Shown here: piece after piece, positions 32,444 through 43,400 of the stretch | Layout: every line of letters begins with the position of its first letter | Position numbering within the stretch: the first letter of the stretch is position 1 | Origin: Ascoidea asiatica | Taxonomy: Eukaryota > Ascomycota > Saccharomycetes > Ascoideales > Ascoideaceae | Length of the DNA stretch: 64,000 nt | Assembly (NCBI GenBank): GCA_001600695.1 | Contig: BCKQ01000001.1 | Location: 2,389,880-2,453,879 of the forward strand | Direction of reading: 5' to 3' | Translations under genes and position numbers: made by a program | Notes under the pieces: generated by a model | The model's input: the letters and a program-made list of their open reading frames with translations, nothing else | Databases searched by the model: none | Told to the model about the DNA's origin: nothing

Positions 32444-34132
32444 TTAATTATTTACATTATTTTTCGGATTGTCTTCAAAAGGTTGGGTAATCTTAAGCTC
32501 TGGTAAAACGTTTTTTTCATTTTGAAGTTGAATAACTTCTGGAGAACTTTCTTTTACCTCATTTTCATTTCCAGATTTATTTTCAGTTTCAATCATTTTA
32601 TAGTTTTCATCGTTGGTTTCTTTGTTTACTTTGTTTTCAATAATTTCTCTCTCGATTAACTCACAAGTCTCTATTTGCTCTTTATTTTGCATTTCAGTTT
32701 CTTGTTTTATGTTTATTTCATTTCTTTTTTCTTTGTCATTATCTTTGTCATATTCTGTTTCATTTTGCTTTTCATTTTCAATATCATTGATGATATCAAC
32801 TTCAGTTTTATCAGTGTTATTATCATTGATATTCATTTTATCATTTATAAATATATCATGATGGGTTTTAATAGATTTTTCATTTTCATTTTCACTATTA
32901 ATTTTTTCAATATTATTTTCAATTTCTTTTTCATTTTGTGTTTCATTTTCACTTTCTTTTTCACTTTCAGTGTTATTTTTATTTTTATTTTTATTTTCAT
33001 TGTTATTTTCAGTTTCATTTTCATTTTCTTTTTCTTTTCCGGTTTCATTTTCATCATTTTTATAATTTTCATTGTCATGTCTATACCAAATGGGAAAAGA
33101 AATTTTATAACTTGTAAAACTTTTGATTTGTTTTTTTCTTTTCACCCATTTTTTAACAGGTTTCTTATTTTTAATATCTAATCTTAAATTTGATAAATTA
33201 CTTGCAATTGAAGCATTTGTATTTAACAAACTTTTTGAAACATTACTTGCACCATAGATTGTAGTTGTTAAATTATTTGGATTTAAAGTTGTATTTAATA
33301 AATTTTGAGCACTATTTAAATTAAGATTATAATTATTCAAATTGAAATGACTTGAATTATTAATATTGTTGTTATTTATATTTGAAATATCTGAATTATT
33401 TGTATTATTTGTATTATTTGTATTATTTGCATTAACTAAATCATTTGAATCATTTAAATTATTAGTGTTCTTGATATTATTAGAATTGTTAGAAAATGAG
33501 GATATTAAAGCTTGATCATTTGGAGCAGGAGAAGAGAAATGCTGTTTTGTTGTACCAGCAGGTCTTCCTCTTTGACCTGGTTGTTTTTTTCTTTTCGGAA
33601 CAGATAAACTTGTAGACATTATTGAATTTGTAGGTATTATAGAAGAAACTAAAGGATCATCATCCAAATATTTTGAAGCAGAAGCTGGACTTGAATTTGT
33701 AACTGAGTTTGAAGTATAGTTATGAGATGGCGATGGAGGTAAAGACTGATATGGAGTTACAGTCGAAGAACTATGCTGTCGAAGTTCATTGGCAGATAAA
33801 TTCAACTCATTTTCCAAATTATGACTTTGTGATCTAATGTTCAGCCTTTTAGGTAATGGTAAAGGAGAAAGTGAATTTGAAGTTTGTTTTGAAGTAAGAG
33901 TGAAATTTTTTCTTTTATTGTATTTAGAATTAGAAACTGAACTTAAATTACTTGAACTACTTGTATCGCTTTGAAATAAAACATCTTCAAATTCTTCTAA
34001 ATATACTGGAGAAATTTTTAGAGTAACCAAATAAGATTTATTGTTGTTTTCTTTTGAAAAATTAGAAGTTGTAGATTTTGATTTATATTTACTTTTTGAT
34101 CTTAGAGCAGCTTTTGAATTAGAGGATTTCAT
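32444..34132 (-). CDS. IES4: INO80 chromatin-remodelling complex subunit Ies4 (expanded)
   Basis: A 562-residue protein with three conserved islands in low-complexity sequence: residues 33-50 (SYLVTLKISPVYLEEFED), a basic AT-hook-like stretch at 180-196 (KRKKQPGQRGRPAGTTK), and KWVKRKKQIKSFTSYKISFP at about 328-347. The last matches the conserved block of yeast Ies4 (IKSFSGYKVNF in S. cerevisiae). Ies4 is a small nuclear INO80 subunit involved in checkpoint responses. S. cerevisiae Ies4 is about 116 residues, so this version is much longer, chiefly from an Asn-rich middle (220-300) and a C-terminal tail after about 355 of Glu-Asn/Glu-Lys repeats. The assignment rests on short blocks and is good but not certain. 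Confidence 0.72.
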   Translation of the reverse strand: MKSSNSKAALRSKSKYKSKSTTSNFSKENNNKSYLVTLKISPVYLEEFEDVLFQSDTSSSSNLSSVSNSKYNKRKNFTLTSKQTSNSLSPLPLPKRLNIRSQSHNLENELNLSANELRQHSSSTVTPYQSLPPSPSHNYTSNSVTNSSPASASKYLDDDPLVSSIIPTNSIMSTSLSVPKRKKQPGQRGRPAGTTKQHFSSPAPNDQALISSFSNNSNNIKNTNNLNDSNDLVNANNTNNTNNTNNSDISNINNNNINNSSHFNLNNYNLNLNSAQNLLNTTLNPNNLTTTIYGASNVSKSLLNTNASIASNLSNLRLDIKNKKPVKKWVKRKKQIKSFTSYKISFPIWYRHDNENYKNDENETGKEKENENETENNNENKNKNKNNTESEKESENETQNEKEIENNIEKINSENENEKSIKTHHDIFINDKMNINDNNTDKTEVDIINDIENEKQNETEYDKDNDKEKRNEINIKQETEMQNKEQIETCELIEREIIENKVNKETNDENYKMIETENKSGNENEVKESSPEVIQLQNEKNVLPELKITQPFEDNPKNNVNN

Positions 34133-35455
34133 CTTTAGTTAGAAAAAATATATAAGTATTAGTTTTTTGAAAAAAACAACAGATGATAGAAAGGAAATTC
34201 TATAAGCTTTGGAGTATTTGAACTTTCGACAATAAGTTATAATTGTTTCCTTGAAATTAATTGAGGATAATCTGTTTAGTTTTTATTTTATTAACATCAT
34301 TTGAAGAGTGTTTTTTGGACTTGTTTTTTATCAAAAAATAAGTTTAGAGATAAAATCAAAAATAATGTACCCCAAGAACTAGGAAACTGGGAATCGGGAA
34401 ATTAAAAATGGGAATTTACAAAATTGGGAAATAAATCAAAAGTCCTAGACATGTGCGGAATACATCATCTTACCGCTGACTACAGTCCGGAGTTTTTGAA
34501 GGACCGTGTGTTGGAAGTGATATTTTGTTTTATTTATTAATCCGTAGTTTGCGCGGTTATTTTTTGAAAAGGCTGACGTAACACGGAATAGCCATTCCTC
34601 GCGCTTGCGCACATTCTCCTCGATGCGCAACAGTTTCCACAAGGTGCGCAACAATAGTGCCCGCTGGAGCTGGCCAGAACGCTGACAGTCGTGTTCCAAG
34701 CTCCAGCGGTGCACACTTCATGCTCTGCCCGTAGCCAACACGCTCCAATAGTGCTCTGCGTGCTCTGATCAGATGCTCTCTATCATAATAGCTACGGGCA
34801 GTAAGTTAGCTTTACCTAGTTTGCTTAACTATCAATCCATCCATTTATTCACTATCTCCTCCATATTGAAATTTCATTACATATTAAATATTAAATATTA
34901 AATGCAGAGATTACAATACAAAAATTATCACTTACTAAATATTAAATATTCAATATCAAATATAAGAAACATAAACTATAAATTATTCAAAGATTATTTA
35001 TTACTGACAATTGCTTATTACTATTCATTGCTTTTGAAATTTAGACATTATACTCTACATATTTCTAAAGTCATAATTAAAACTGTGACTCCCATTGTTA
35101 AAATATAACTCATCCAATCTACAATATTTACTACAATACTTCTATTCAAAATTACAATTTAACTCTGTATTTGTTTTCTATTTGAATTTATCTGTCTTTC
35201 TATCTGTCTATCTGTCTTTCATCAATTTTTTAACTTTGACATATTTGAGTTTTTTCTTCAATCCTGTCAATATTTTCTATAATATCAGCTTATTAAAAAA
35301 ATTTCAAACTTCTTAGTCTGTTATAAATCTTTTATAAATCATTTTTCATCAATTTATAATCTCATAAATTTTTAGAAGTTTTCTATTAGAGAAATAAAAA
35401 AGCATATATTTTTTTCATTAAAACATTTAATTTACTCATATATTATTAATTTAAA
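34133..35455. promoter_or_regulatory. Divergent promoter region between IES4 and RHO3, with GC island
   Basis: The island at 34440-34800 is the most GC-rich part of this neighbourhood (for example GTGCCCGCTGGAGCTGGCCA, and GCTCTGCGTGCTCTGATCAG with repeated GTGCTCT/GCTCT). Frames at 34445-34714 and 34557-34748 overlap each other on the same strand in different phases and have no motif, so I read them as by-products of the island. The rest toward RHO3 is plain AT-rich leader DNA. Confidence 0.5.
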
Positions 35456-36209
35456 ATGCCTTTATGTGGAGGAGGTAAAAAACCTGGTATGTAAATCAAA
35501 TATCTTTCATCTTAATATTTATCAAATATTCAATCATTTTTGAAGACATAATTTACTAATAATTTCCTTTGTATTTCTTTATTTTTCTTTAGAACAACGT
35601 AAAATTGTTATATTAGGTGATGGTGCTTGTGGTAAAACTTCTTTATTAAATGTCTTCACAAGAGGTTATTTTCCTCAAGTTTATGAACCAACTGTTTTTG
35701 AAAATTATGTTCATGATATATTTGTTGATGGTAAACCTGTTCAATTATCTTTATGGGATACTGCAGGTCAAGAAGAGTTTGATAGATTAAGATCTTTAAG
35801 TTATAGTGATACTCATACTATAATGTTATGTTTTTCAGTAGATTCTTATGATTCTTTGGAAAATGTTCAATCTAAATGGGTTGGTGAAATTACTGATCAT
35901 TGCGAAGGTGTATCTTTAGTTTTAGTTGCTTTGAAATGTGATTTAAGAAATAATGAAGATCAAGAGAATCAAGAGAATGCTCAAAACCCTCAATCTCAAA
36001 TAAAACAACAAAAAAAATGTATAACTTATGAAGAAGGCTTAGCAGTTGCTAAAAAAATTGGTGCTTTAAGTTATTTAGAATGTTCTGCAAAAAAAAATAG
36101 AGGTGTAAATGAAGCTTTTACTGAAGCTGCAAGATGTGCTCTTAATGCAAAACCAAAAGGTGCAAATGATGAACAAGCTGATGAAAAGAAAGGTTGTATT
36201 ATCATGTAA
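35456..36209 (+). CDS. RHO3: Rho-family GTPase Rho3 (two exons)
   Basis: Exon 1 is 35456-35486 (ATG plus ten codons and one base, MPLCGGGKKP). The intron is 35487-35592 with donor GTATGT, branch TACTAAT at 35554-35560 and acceptor TTTAG. Exon 2 is 35593-36209. The spliced product is 215 residues: P-loop [14 protein letters not shown], switch [13 protein letters not shown], switch [21 protein letters not shown], the NKxD-equivalent LKCDLRNN, a ~20-residue Gln/Asn-rich Rho3-type insertion, SAKKNRGVNEAF, and the CAAX box CIIM. The near identity of switch and insert regions to S. cerevisiae Rho3 separates it from Rho1 and Cdc42. Rho3 controls polarised exocytosis and actin at the bud. An ATG-only reading of exon 2 would wrongly start at 35823 and lose the P-loop. 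Confidence 0.95.
35487..35592 (+). other. RHO3 intron (106 bp)
   Basis: Donor GTATGT, branch TACTAAT at 35554-35560, acceptor TTCTTTAG. Splicing restores the codon G|AA (Glu) and a continuous frame into the P-loop. Confidence 0.93.
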
Positions 36210-36839
36210 TATCATTATCATCTTCACTTATAACAATTTATCTCAATTAATTTTTTGAAAAAAAAAAAACTAAATGGAATCAATCTAATCAATCTTTTAA
36301 TCTCTTCAACTATTAACCTTTCAGCCTATTAACATATTAATATATTCAATTAATCAATCAAGAGTTAAGAATTAATCTATTTATCTATCTATGAATTTAA
36401 TTACTCTTTCCAATTTAAATAAATTTTTTTACAAATTTTCTGTTTTTACTCTTCTTCATTTTATTAATTAGTTAACTTTAATCATCGTTTATCTGTTTAT
36501 TTTTTTTTTTTTTTTTTTTTTTCTTTCTTTCCAAAATTTTATTAACTTTTATCAAATATTAAATTTTTGTTATATTTTGTCGTTTTTTTTAATGTTCTAT
36601 TTTTTATTCGTTTTTCAAATTATACTTTTTCGCTCTTTAATTGATATTTTTTTTAATATATATCTTATATTAATCTAATTTTTTATTCTTTAATTTTTTT
36701 TACTTCTTTATTTCTTGTTTTTTTTTCATTTCTTTTTGAAATATCTAATAGTGAAAAAAAAATTCAGCAAAATAAAAAAAAATATCGGAATATATTTATT
36801 TTACTTTATTTATTAATATTTAATTAATATTTAGTTAAT
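36210..36839. other. Convergent gap RHO3 / YVC1
   Basis: AT-rich 3' flanks with a run of 23 T at 36500-36522. No GC-richer island and no gene. Confidence 0.7.
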
Positions 36840-38948
36840 TTATGAAGTTTTTAATTTTTCAACTTCTTTTTTTAAATCAATGACTAAATCTGTTAAAGTA
36901 GCAATTTTTTCATATAATTGAAATTGTTCCCAACCAATATTGTTATCAACAGCTTTTTCAATTGGTGGTATAATATCATTAATTTTTTCTTTCCAAGATT
37001 CAAAATTTGAATTAAATATTGGATCTTCCATTTCACCTAAAGCTTGAATTCTTAAAGCTCTATCAATTCTATCTTGAGCAGTTGAAATGTCTTCATCATC
37101 ACTATAAAAACCATCTTGTAAATCCCATTCATTATCAACTTCATTTGAATCATCAGAAAATCCTTTAAATCTATTATATTGAACTCTTTTAGCATCTTTG
37201 ACTTCCCTAATTGAAATATATAATAATAATGGAGAATATAAAACTAACATAACTTTATCATTAAATTTTTTAAAATTTGAATTATCTAAAATTCCAACCC
37301 AATTTAATGGTAAAAAAATCAATTCAATAACATTTAATGGAGGTACATAAACGTTTTCATCAGGAGCTCTAATATATTTTAAAGTTTTATGAGCAACAGA
37401 AGCTAAAAATTCATCAATTGCATTATCATAAATATTTTGATAAGCAGTATTATATAAAGCCATTAAAATATTTAATAAAATTACTGAAACAACAAAAGCA
37501 TAAAGTGAATATAAAATATTACCATATGGAGCAGTAAAATTTTGAAGTACATCAAATTCACTACCACCAATTACAGTTCTTAACATTACACCCATTACTA
37601 AATCAGTTATATCTCTTTTACCATCAGCAGTATCTAAACCAATAAAACCCTGTAAAAAACCTAAAATTACAATAATTAAAAGGAAAAAAAATAAAGCAGA
37701 TTCTTTCATCATTACTTTTAAAACAATAATCATTGCACCAACAAATTTATGAGCATCAAGATATAATAATAATCTTGACCACATTAATGGAGAAACACAA
37801 GCTAAAATTTTATATGAAATTTCATCATAAATTTGTTTTGAATTTTCAGATTCTTTTGATAAAGCAAAAATTCTAATTATAAACCAAATTGAAATAAAAG
37901 TATACATAATATCATTAAATACATTCCAAAAACCTAAATAATTATAACCAACATGATATAATTTTGTAATTTCATCTAAGATATAACCAAAAGTAAAAAT
38001 TGAAAAAAAAAATTCAAATATTGAAAATGGTTGAGAAACAATATGACAATTTAAAACAATTGAAAAAATTAAAAGATATAAAATTGATAAAAAAATTTCC
38101 ATAAGATTTTGATAAAGTGGAGTTTTAATTCTATCAGGATCAAAATGAGATAAGAATCTAGTTGAATTTAAATTTTTATAAAGAATATAAGTTGATGGAT
38201 CAATTTCAGATTGAATAATCCAACCTCTCCAAAGCCATTTCATACAACGTTGAAAACCAGAAGCACCAATAACAATAGTTGCATGTTGATCAACAGCTAA
38301 TTCTAAAGCATTTAAAGGAGTTGAATCTTTACCATTAATTGAAATTGAATAACGTCTTGATAACATTTGAATAAATAAATAATTTTCATCAGAAGAATCA
38401 AATTTTTCAATAATTAATTTTGAAATTTGTAAAGAAGCATATTTTCTTGATTCATATAATTCTGAATCATGTAATTCAGATAAAGATAAAGAATAATACC
38501 ATTCACTTAACTTTAAAAGAGAAAAAATTAAACAAGATTGATATTTTTTAGTTTTTAATTTTAAATCAAGATTATTACTATTACTATTACTATTATTATT
38601 ATTACCATTATCATTATCTGTATTATTATATTTGTCAGATAGACAAGCAGCATCAAGAGCTAAATTTAATGATTTTTCATTTACAATTCTTGAATCTGGT
38701 TTTGTAATTAAATCAGGATCAAATTGAATTGGAATTAATTCATCAATGAAATATTTTAAATTTAAAGTAATTCTTAAAATTTGTTTTGAATTTGGTTTTT
38801 CATAGTATGAATCATCAATTTGATTTTGTAAAGTACTATTAGTATCATGATTTTCAATATTTACATTATTATTATTTTGAATCTGATTTTGATTCTCAGA
38901 TGCTGAAAGAGAATTTAAAAAACTTTGATCTTGATCAGAATATGACAT
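36840..38948 (-). CDS. YVC1: Vacuolar TRP-type cation channel Yvc1 (TRPY1)
   Basis: A 702-residue protein from the ATG at 38946-38948. The frame continues upstream to a TTG at 39050, which adds a spurious hydrophobic leader. An N-terminal cytosolic domain (about 55-275) is followed by six membrane segments at about 281-300, 307-325, 345-362, 380-397, 402-438 and 475-500, with a pore loop around GVMLRTVIGGSEFDVLQNF (about 453-471). After the last segment, NILMALYNTAYQNIYDNAID is the TRPY signature. The acidic C-terminal DDSNEVDNEWDLQDGFYSDD (about 592-611) corresponds to the calcium-sensing cluster. Yvc1 releases vacuolar Ca2+ into the cytosol on hyperosmotic shock. Length agrees with the S. 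cerevisiae protein (675). Confidence 0.92.
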   Translation of the reverse strand: MSYSDQDQSFLNSLSASENQNQIQNNNNVNIENHDTNSTLQNQIDDSYYEKPNSKQILRITLNLKYFIDELIPIQFDPDLITKPDSRIVNEKSLNLALDAACLSDKYNNTDNDNGNNNNSNSNSNNLDLKLKTKKYQSCLIFSLLKLSEWYYSLSLSELHDSELYESRKYASLQISKLIIEKFDSSDENYLFIQMLSRRYSISINGKDSTPLNALELAVDQHATIVIGASGFQRCMKWLWRGWIIQSEIDPSTYILYKNLNSTRFLSHFDPDRIKTPLYQNLMEIFLSILYLLIFSIVLNCHIVSQPFSIFEFFFSIFTFGYILDEITKLYHVGYNYLGFWNVFNDIMYTFISIWFIIRIFALSKESENSKQIYDEISYKILACVSPLMWSRLLLYLDAHKFVGAMIIVLKVMMKESALFFFLLIIVILGFLQGFIGLDTADGKRDITDLVMGVMLRTVIGGSEFDVLQNFTAPYGNILYSLYAFVVSVILLNILMALYNTAYQNIYDNAIDEFLASVAHKTLKYIRAPDENVYVPPLNVIELIFLPLNWVGILDNSNFKKFNDKVMLVLYSPLLLYISIREVKDAKRVQYNRFKGFSDDSNEVDNEWDLQDGFYSDDEDISTAQDRIDRALRIQALGEMEDPIFNSNFESWKEKINDIIPPIEKAVDNNIGWEQFQLYEKIATLTDLVIDLKKEVEKLKTS

Positions 38949-40419
38949 ATTTGATAAAAAAAAAATAATATGGTGATGATTAATCAATATCCATACAAGA
39001 TTGACCAGAGATAAATAGATAAATAAACAAAAGAGAGTAAAACAAAACAAAATAAGAGAAGAGTAAGAAGAAAAAGAAAATTAAAAGAGAATAATCAAAA
39101 AGAAAAAGAATTCCTTTTCTTTTTAATTTAATATCAATTATTATTCATGTTATGAATTGGTATTATTCTTGATACATTAAATGAGTACCATACATAAGCT
39201 TAGAATTTTAGGTAAACTTTACTCCAGTTCTAAACAACGGTACGGTGGTGATCAATTTCACTTCTCAGCCGGCTGGGCGACTCAGCGGGCGGTTCGTATT
39301 CCACTGACGAGGGTCTAAAACTTCTCAAACTGTAGTGTAGCAGCATTACACCAGTACAGTAGTGGAGGGTTCGTGCGGAGCCACCTCCACTTTGGAAAAC
39401 CGAGCATCCTGAAACCGCATTACGGATAGATTATTATCTAGGTTACGGATATACTAAATGCGGATTCAAAACTTTAGAGCCCTACATTACGCAGACCCTC
39501 TAAAATTGTAATTAGACACGTGTAATAAAGGGGTTTGAATTCCCGTGACATAAGGGGACCCACACTTTGGGTGTCATGCTTTGCGGCAGTGTTCTGCGGC
39601 GGAGGTGTGGCTCGAGAAGTGTAGATTTGGGTGCCAGCGGAGTGGTACTGTAGTGGGTCTGTGGGAGCTTGCACGTTACGTTGTTGATTCATATTTACTG
39701 CTACAGATCTCATACTCTACTTTTTCACTACCGGCACTTGTACCACAGTGTTAGTGCTACTGTAGTTCCATTATTGGTTTTATCCCAAGAGCTTTGTGCA
39801 AATTTGTAATGCAACTACTACAAATCTGCAATTTATAAAATAATAAAATTATATCAAACCATTTGTAAATCAAAAATACACTGTATATTTGTAAGTTAAT
39901 ATATACTGAGATATTCAAATATTATACATTTAAATATATTGAAATATATTATAATATATTGAAAATTTGTATATAAATTTGATTCTATTCATTTCATTCC
40001 TTAAAATATCTCCAATTCAATTCTTTCTTAACTATTCTTATTCTGTAAGTGCCCTATCATATCCTCTGATATCCTCAATTATTTCCTCTTACCAATCCAT
40101 CTTCAAATTTTTCATAACTCAATTTTTTTCTTTCTCTTTTTTCTTTGATAACTGTTAATTTATATCTATCATAAACAATTTATATCTATCATAAACAATT
40201 TATATTAGAAATTATATTTTTTGATATTAAATCGTATTATATCATATTCTCTCTTATCATATCATATCATATCATAGCATATTATATTAAATTATATTGA
40301 TTTTCTTTTATTCGTCTTTATTTATTCATTCAATTCTTAATTGTTTAAAAACAATAATAAAAATATAATATTCTTAATTCTAACAATATTCTTTTTAAAG
40401 TTTTTAAATTTTTAAAATA
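38949..40419. promoter_or_regulatory. Divergent promoter region between YVC1 and NST1, with GC island
   Basis: Island at 39230-39720 with dense GC patches (GCCGGCTGGGCGACTCAGCG), a CACGTG E-box at 39517-39522, and TTACGGATA twice around 39420-39450. The NST1 side is AT-rich with a perfect 20-bp tandem duplication (TATATCTATCATAAACAATT at 40161-40180 and 40181-40200) and a TCATA/ATCAT run near 40256-40275. A 79-codon frame at 39474-39713 lies wholly in the island and has no motif. Confidence 0.5.
40161..40200 (+). repeat. 20-bp perfect tandem duplication
   Basis: TATATCTATCATAAACAATT occurs twice head to tail about 220-260 bp upstream of the NST1 ATG. Confidence 0.9.
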
Positions 40420-43400
40420 ATGGATCATTCATCATTAAATGATTCAAAATATATAAGTGGTGATACAATCCATTTTGATTATAATCAATCTACAAATATT
40501 AATAATTCTGATAATATTTCAACAAAATCAAAAAAAAAAAAGAAAAAGAAAAGTAAAAATAAAAAATTATCAAATTCAATTGATCAATCTATTCAATCAA
40601 TTGAATCTAACCAATCAAATCAAATTATTCAAAATGATATAGATTTGGATTCAGATTATCCAACTTCAAGAACAATTTCAAAAGATTTAAATGGTGATAT
40701 ATTAATTAAAGGTTTCTCTGATTTAAATCTTAATACTAAATTAAATCAATCAATTAATTCTGATAATGATTCAATATGGAATTTAAATTTAAATTCAAAA
40801 CAAGAAGTTCAAAAAATTAAACAATTTTGGTTTGATTTACCGATTAAAAAAAAAAGACAATTAATTAATATTGATAAAGAAACAATTTTAAAAACTTTAT
40901 CAAATTCTTCTTTTAATAATTTATCATCTTTAAATTCTTTAAATTCTTTAAACCCTTTAAATTCAAATGATTTAAATTCTTCAACAAATAATAATAATAA
41001 TAATAATATACATAATAGCAATAATAATAAAGGTACTAATAATATCAATAATAGTCAATTAGTATCTCAGAATAATAATCAAAATCAAATTTCAAATTCA
41101 AAAAATAATAATGATGTAGAAAAAAATATTAATAAATTTATAAATAATACTTGTCAATGTTGTGGAAGAGACACTTCAATAATTCAAGAAGAAATGAATT
41201 TATTTATTCAGTCTTGTTGTAAACCAAATAATAAATTAAATTCAAACTTTAATTCAAATTTTAATTCAAATTTTAATTCAAATTTTAATTCAAATTTTAA
41301 TTTTAATCTAAAAATTCCAAATTTAAAAGATATAAATAATCAAGTAAATATAATTAATCAAAATAGTAAAATACCTTCTCATTCTTTCACTTCCCAAGAT
41401 ACTTTTAATGCTTTATCTTCTTTACAAAGTCAAATGAAAATTCCTTCTCAACTTATTTCTCAATCTCAAACTAAATTTCAATCTTTAAATAATCAAAATT
41501 CTCCACAGATTCAATCGTCACATCAACTTCAAAATCAAAATCAAAATAAAACCAATAATCAATCACTCATGAAATCTCAGACAAAATCTCAAAATCCATC
41601 TCAAAATCCATCCCAGAATCAATCTCAAATTTCAAATCAGAATACAGATCAAAGAATTAAATCACAAAGAAATAAACAAAATAATCGATTTAATTCTATA
41701 AATGATGATCTGTCTGTTAATGTTAATTCTTTTAGAAATTTTTTTCAAACATTTTTTCCTCAAGATCAACCTGCATTAAAAAATGTCGTGGAAGATTTAG
41801 CTCAAGATGATGGAAAAAGATTTATAGAAATTATTGAAAAAATAACTGATGCAAAAGTTTTTGAAGAAAATTCAGTAACCATTCAATCAAATAATTCAAA
41901 TAATCAAACTGTTAAATTATCTTTAAACAATAATATTAATAATATCACTAATGAATTAAATAATAATAATAGTAATAATAACAGAATCTCAAAACTTGAC
42001 CAAAATTTACTTGATAAATATTCAATTATCGAAGAAATTAAAAATGATGAAATAAATAAAATTATAGCAGATTTAAACCCTGATGTTGATAGTGATGATG
42101 AAGATGAACAAAGTGATTATGAAGGTATAAATAATCAAACTAATTCCTCTAATTATGATTCCAATGTATGTGGAATTTCAAGCCAACCTGGTATTACCAA
42201 TGAAATAGATGATGATGATGATGACGACGAAGATGATGACGATGAGGAAGTCGAAGAAGATGATGATGATGAAGAAGAAGACGATGAAAATCATGATTAT
42301 GATAATTATCAATGTAATGATAGTGAAGAAGAATATGAAGATTATGATGGCGAAGATGAAATAGATCAGCTATCAAATGAAAATGAGCATAATCATAATC
42401 ATAATCACACTCACAATCATGATCATGATATTGATCATATTCATAATCATAATCATAATCATTCAGACGAATATTTTGTTTGTCCTCATCATGGAACTCA
42501 TAGAGTCCGAGATGCCATTACTGAAAACGATGAAGAATATGAGGATGAGGATGATGAAGATGAGGACGATGATGACGATGAAGAAGAAGAAGAAGAAGAA
42601 GAAGAAGAAGAAGATGATGATGATGATCAGGAAGAAGAAGATGATGATGATGATAATGATGATGGTAAAGAAAGTCGAAGTTATGATAATCAACAAAATT
42701 TGAATCGACATCATAATCGGTCACAACCAATTCCATTAACTCCTGGGCAAATAGCTCTTGAAAATCAACTTAGATATAATGAAGGAAAAAATATTATACA
42801 ATTAATTGTTTCCAAAGTTTTCAAAGAACGATTAATTAAAGAATTCAGGCTAAAAATGGCTGAAGAAAGACAGAATTTATTTGTTCAAGAACTTGAAGAA
42901 GAAGAAAGACAAAAAAGTTTACGAGAAGCCAAAAAGCAAAAAGATAAAGATAGAAAACGATTAAAAAAATTGGAGAAAAAGCAATTAGCTGAGGAAGAAA
43001 GGAAAAAAAAAGAAGCAGCTAGATTAGAATTGGAAAGAAAAAGGGAAGAAGAATTGAAACAAAAAACTGAAGAAGGAAGAAAGAGGAAAGAAATTGAAAG
43101 ACAAAAAAGAGCCGAAGAAAAGAAAAAAATTCTAGAAAGAAAACGAGAAAATGAAAGAATTCGAAAAGAAAAAGAAGAGAAAAAAAGAAAAGAAGCAGAA
43201 GAAAAACGAAGAAATGAACTCGAAACTAAAAGAAAAATTCAAGAAGAAATAAGACTAGCAAAACTCAAAGAAGAGCAAGAAAGGAAAAGAAAGAAAGAAG
43301 AACAGGAAAGAAAAAGACAAGAAGAATTGAAAATCCAGCAACAAAAAAGGTTAAAAGAGTTGGAAGAAGAAAACAAAAAGAAAGAAATTGAAAAAGAAAG

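Noticed and set aside
34445-34748. 89- and 63-codon frames on the minus strand
   Set aside because: Overlap each other in different phases, lie wholly in a promoter island, no motif.
38949-39050. Upstream extension of YVC1 by 34 codons with a hydrophobic leader
   Set aside because: Begins at TTG; the ATG at 38946-38948 gives the expected cytosolic N-terminus.
39474-39713. 79-codon minus-strand frame
   Set aside because: Within the YVC1/NST1 island; composition effect, no domain.
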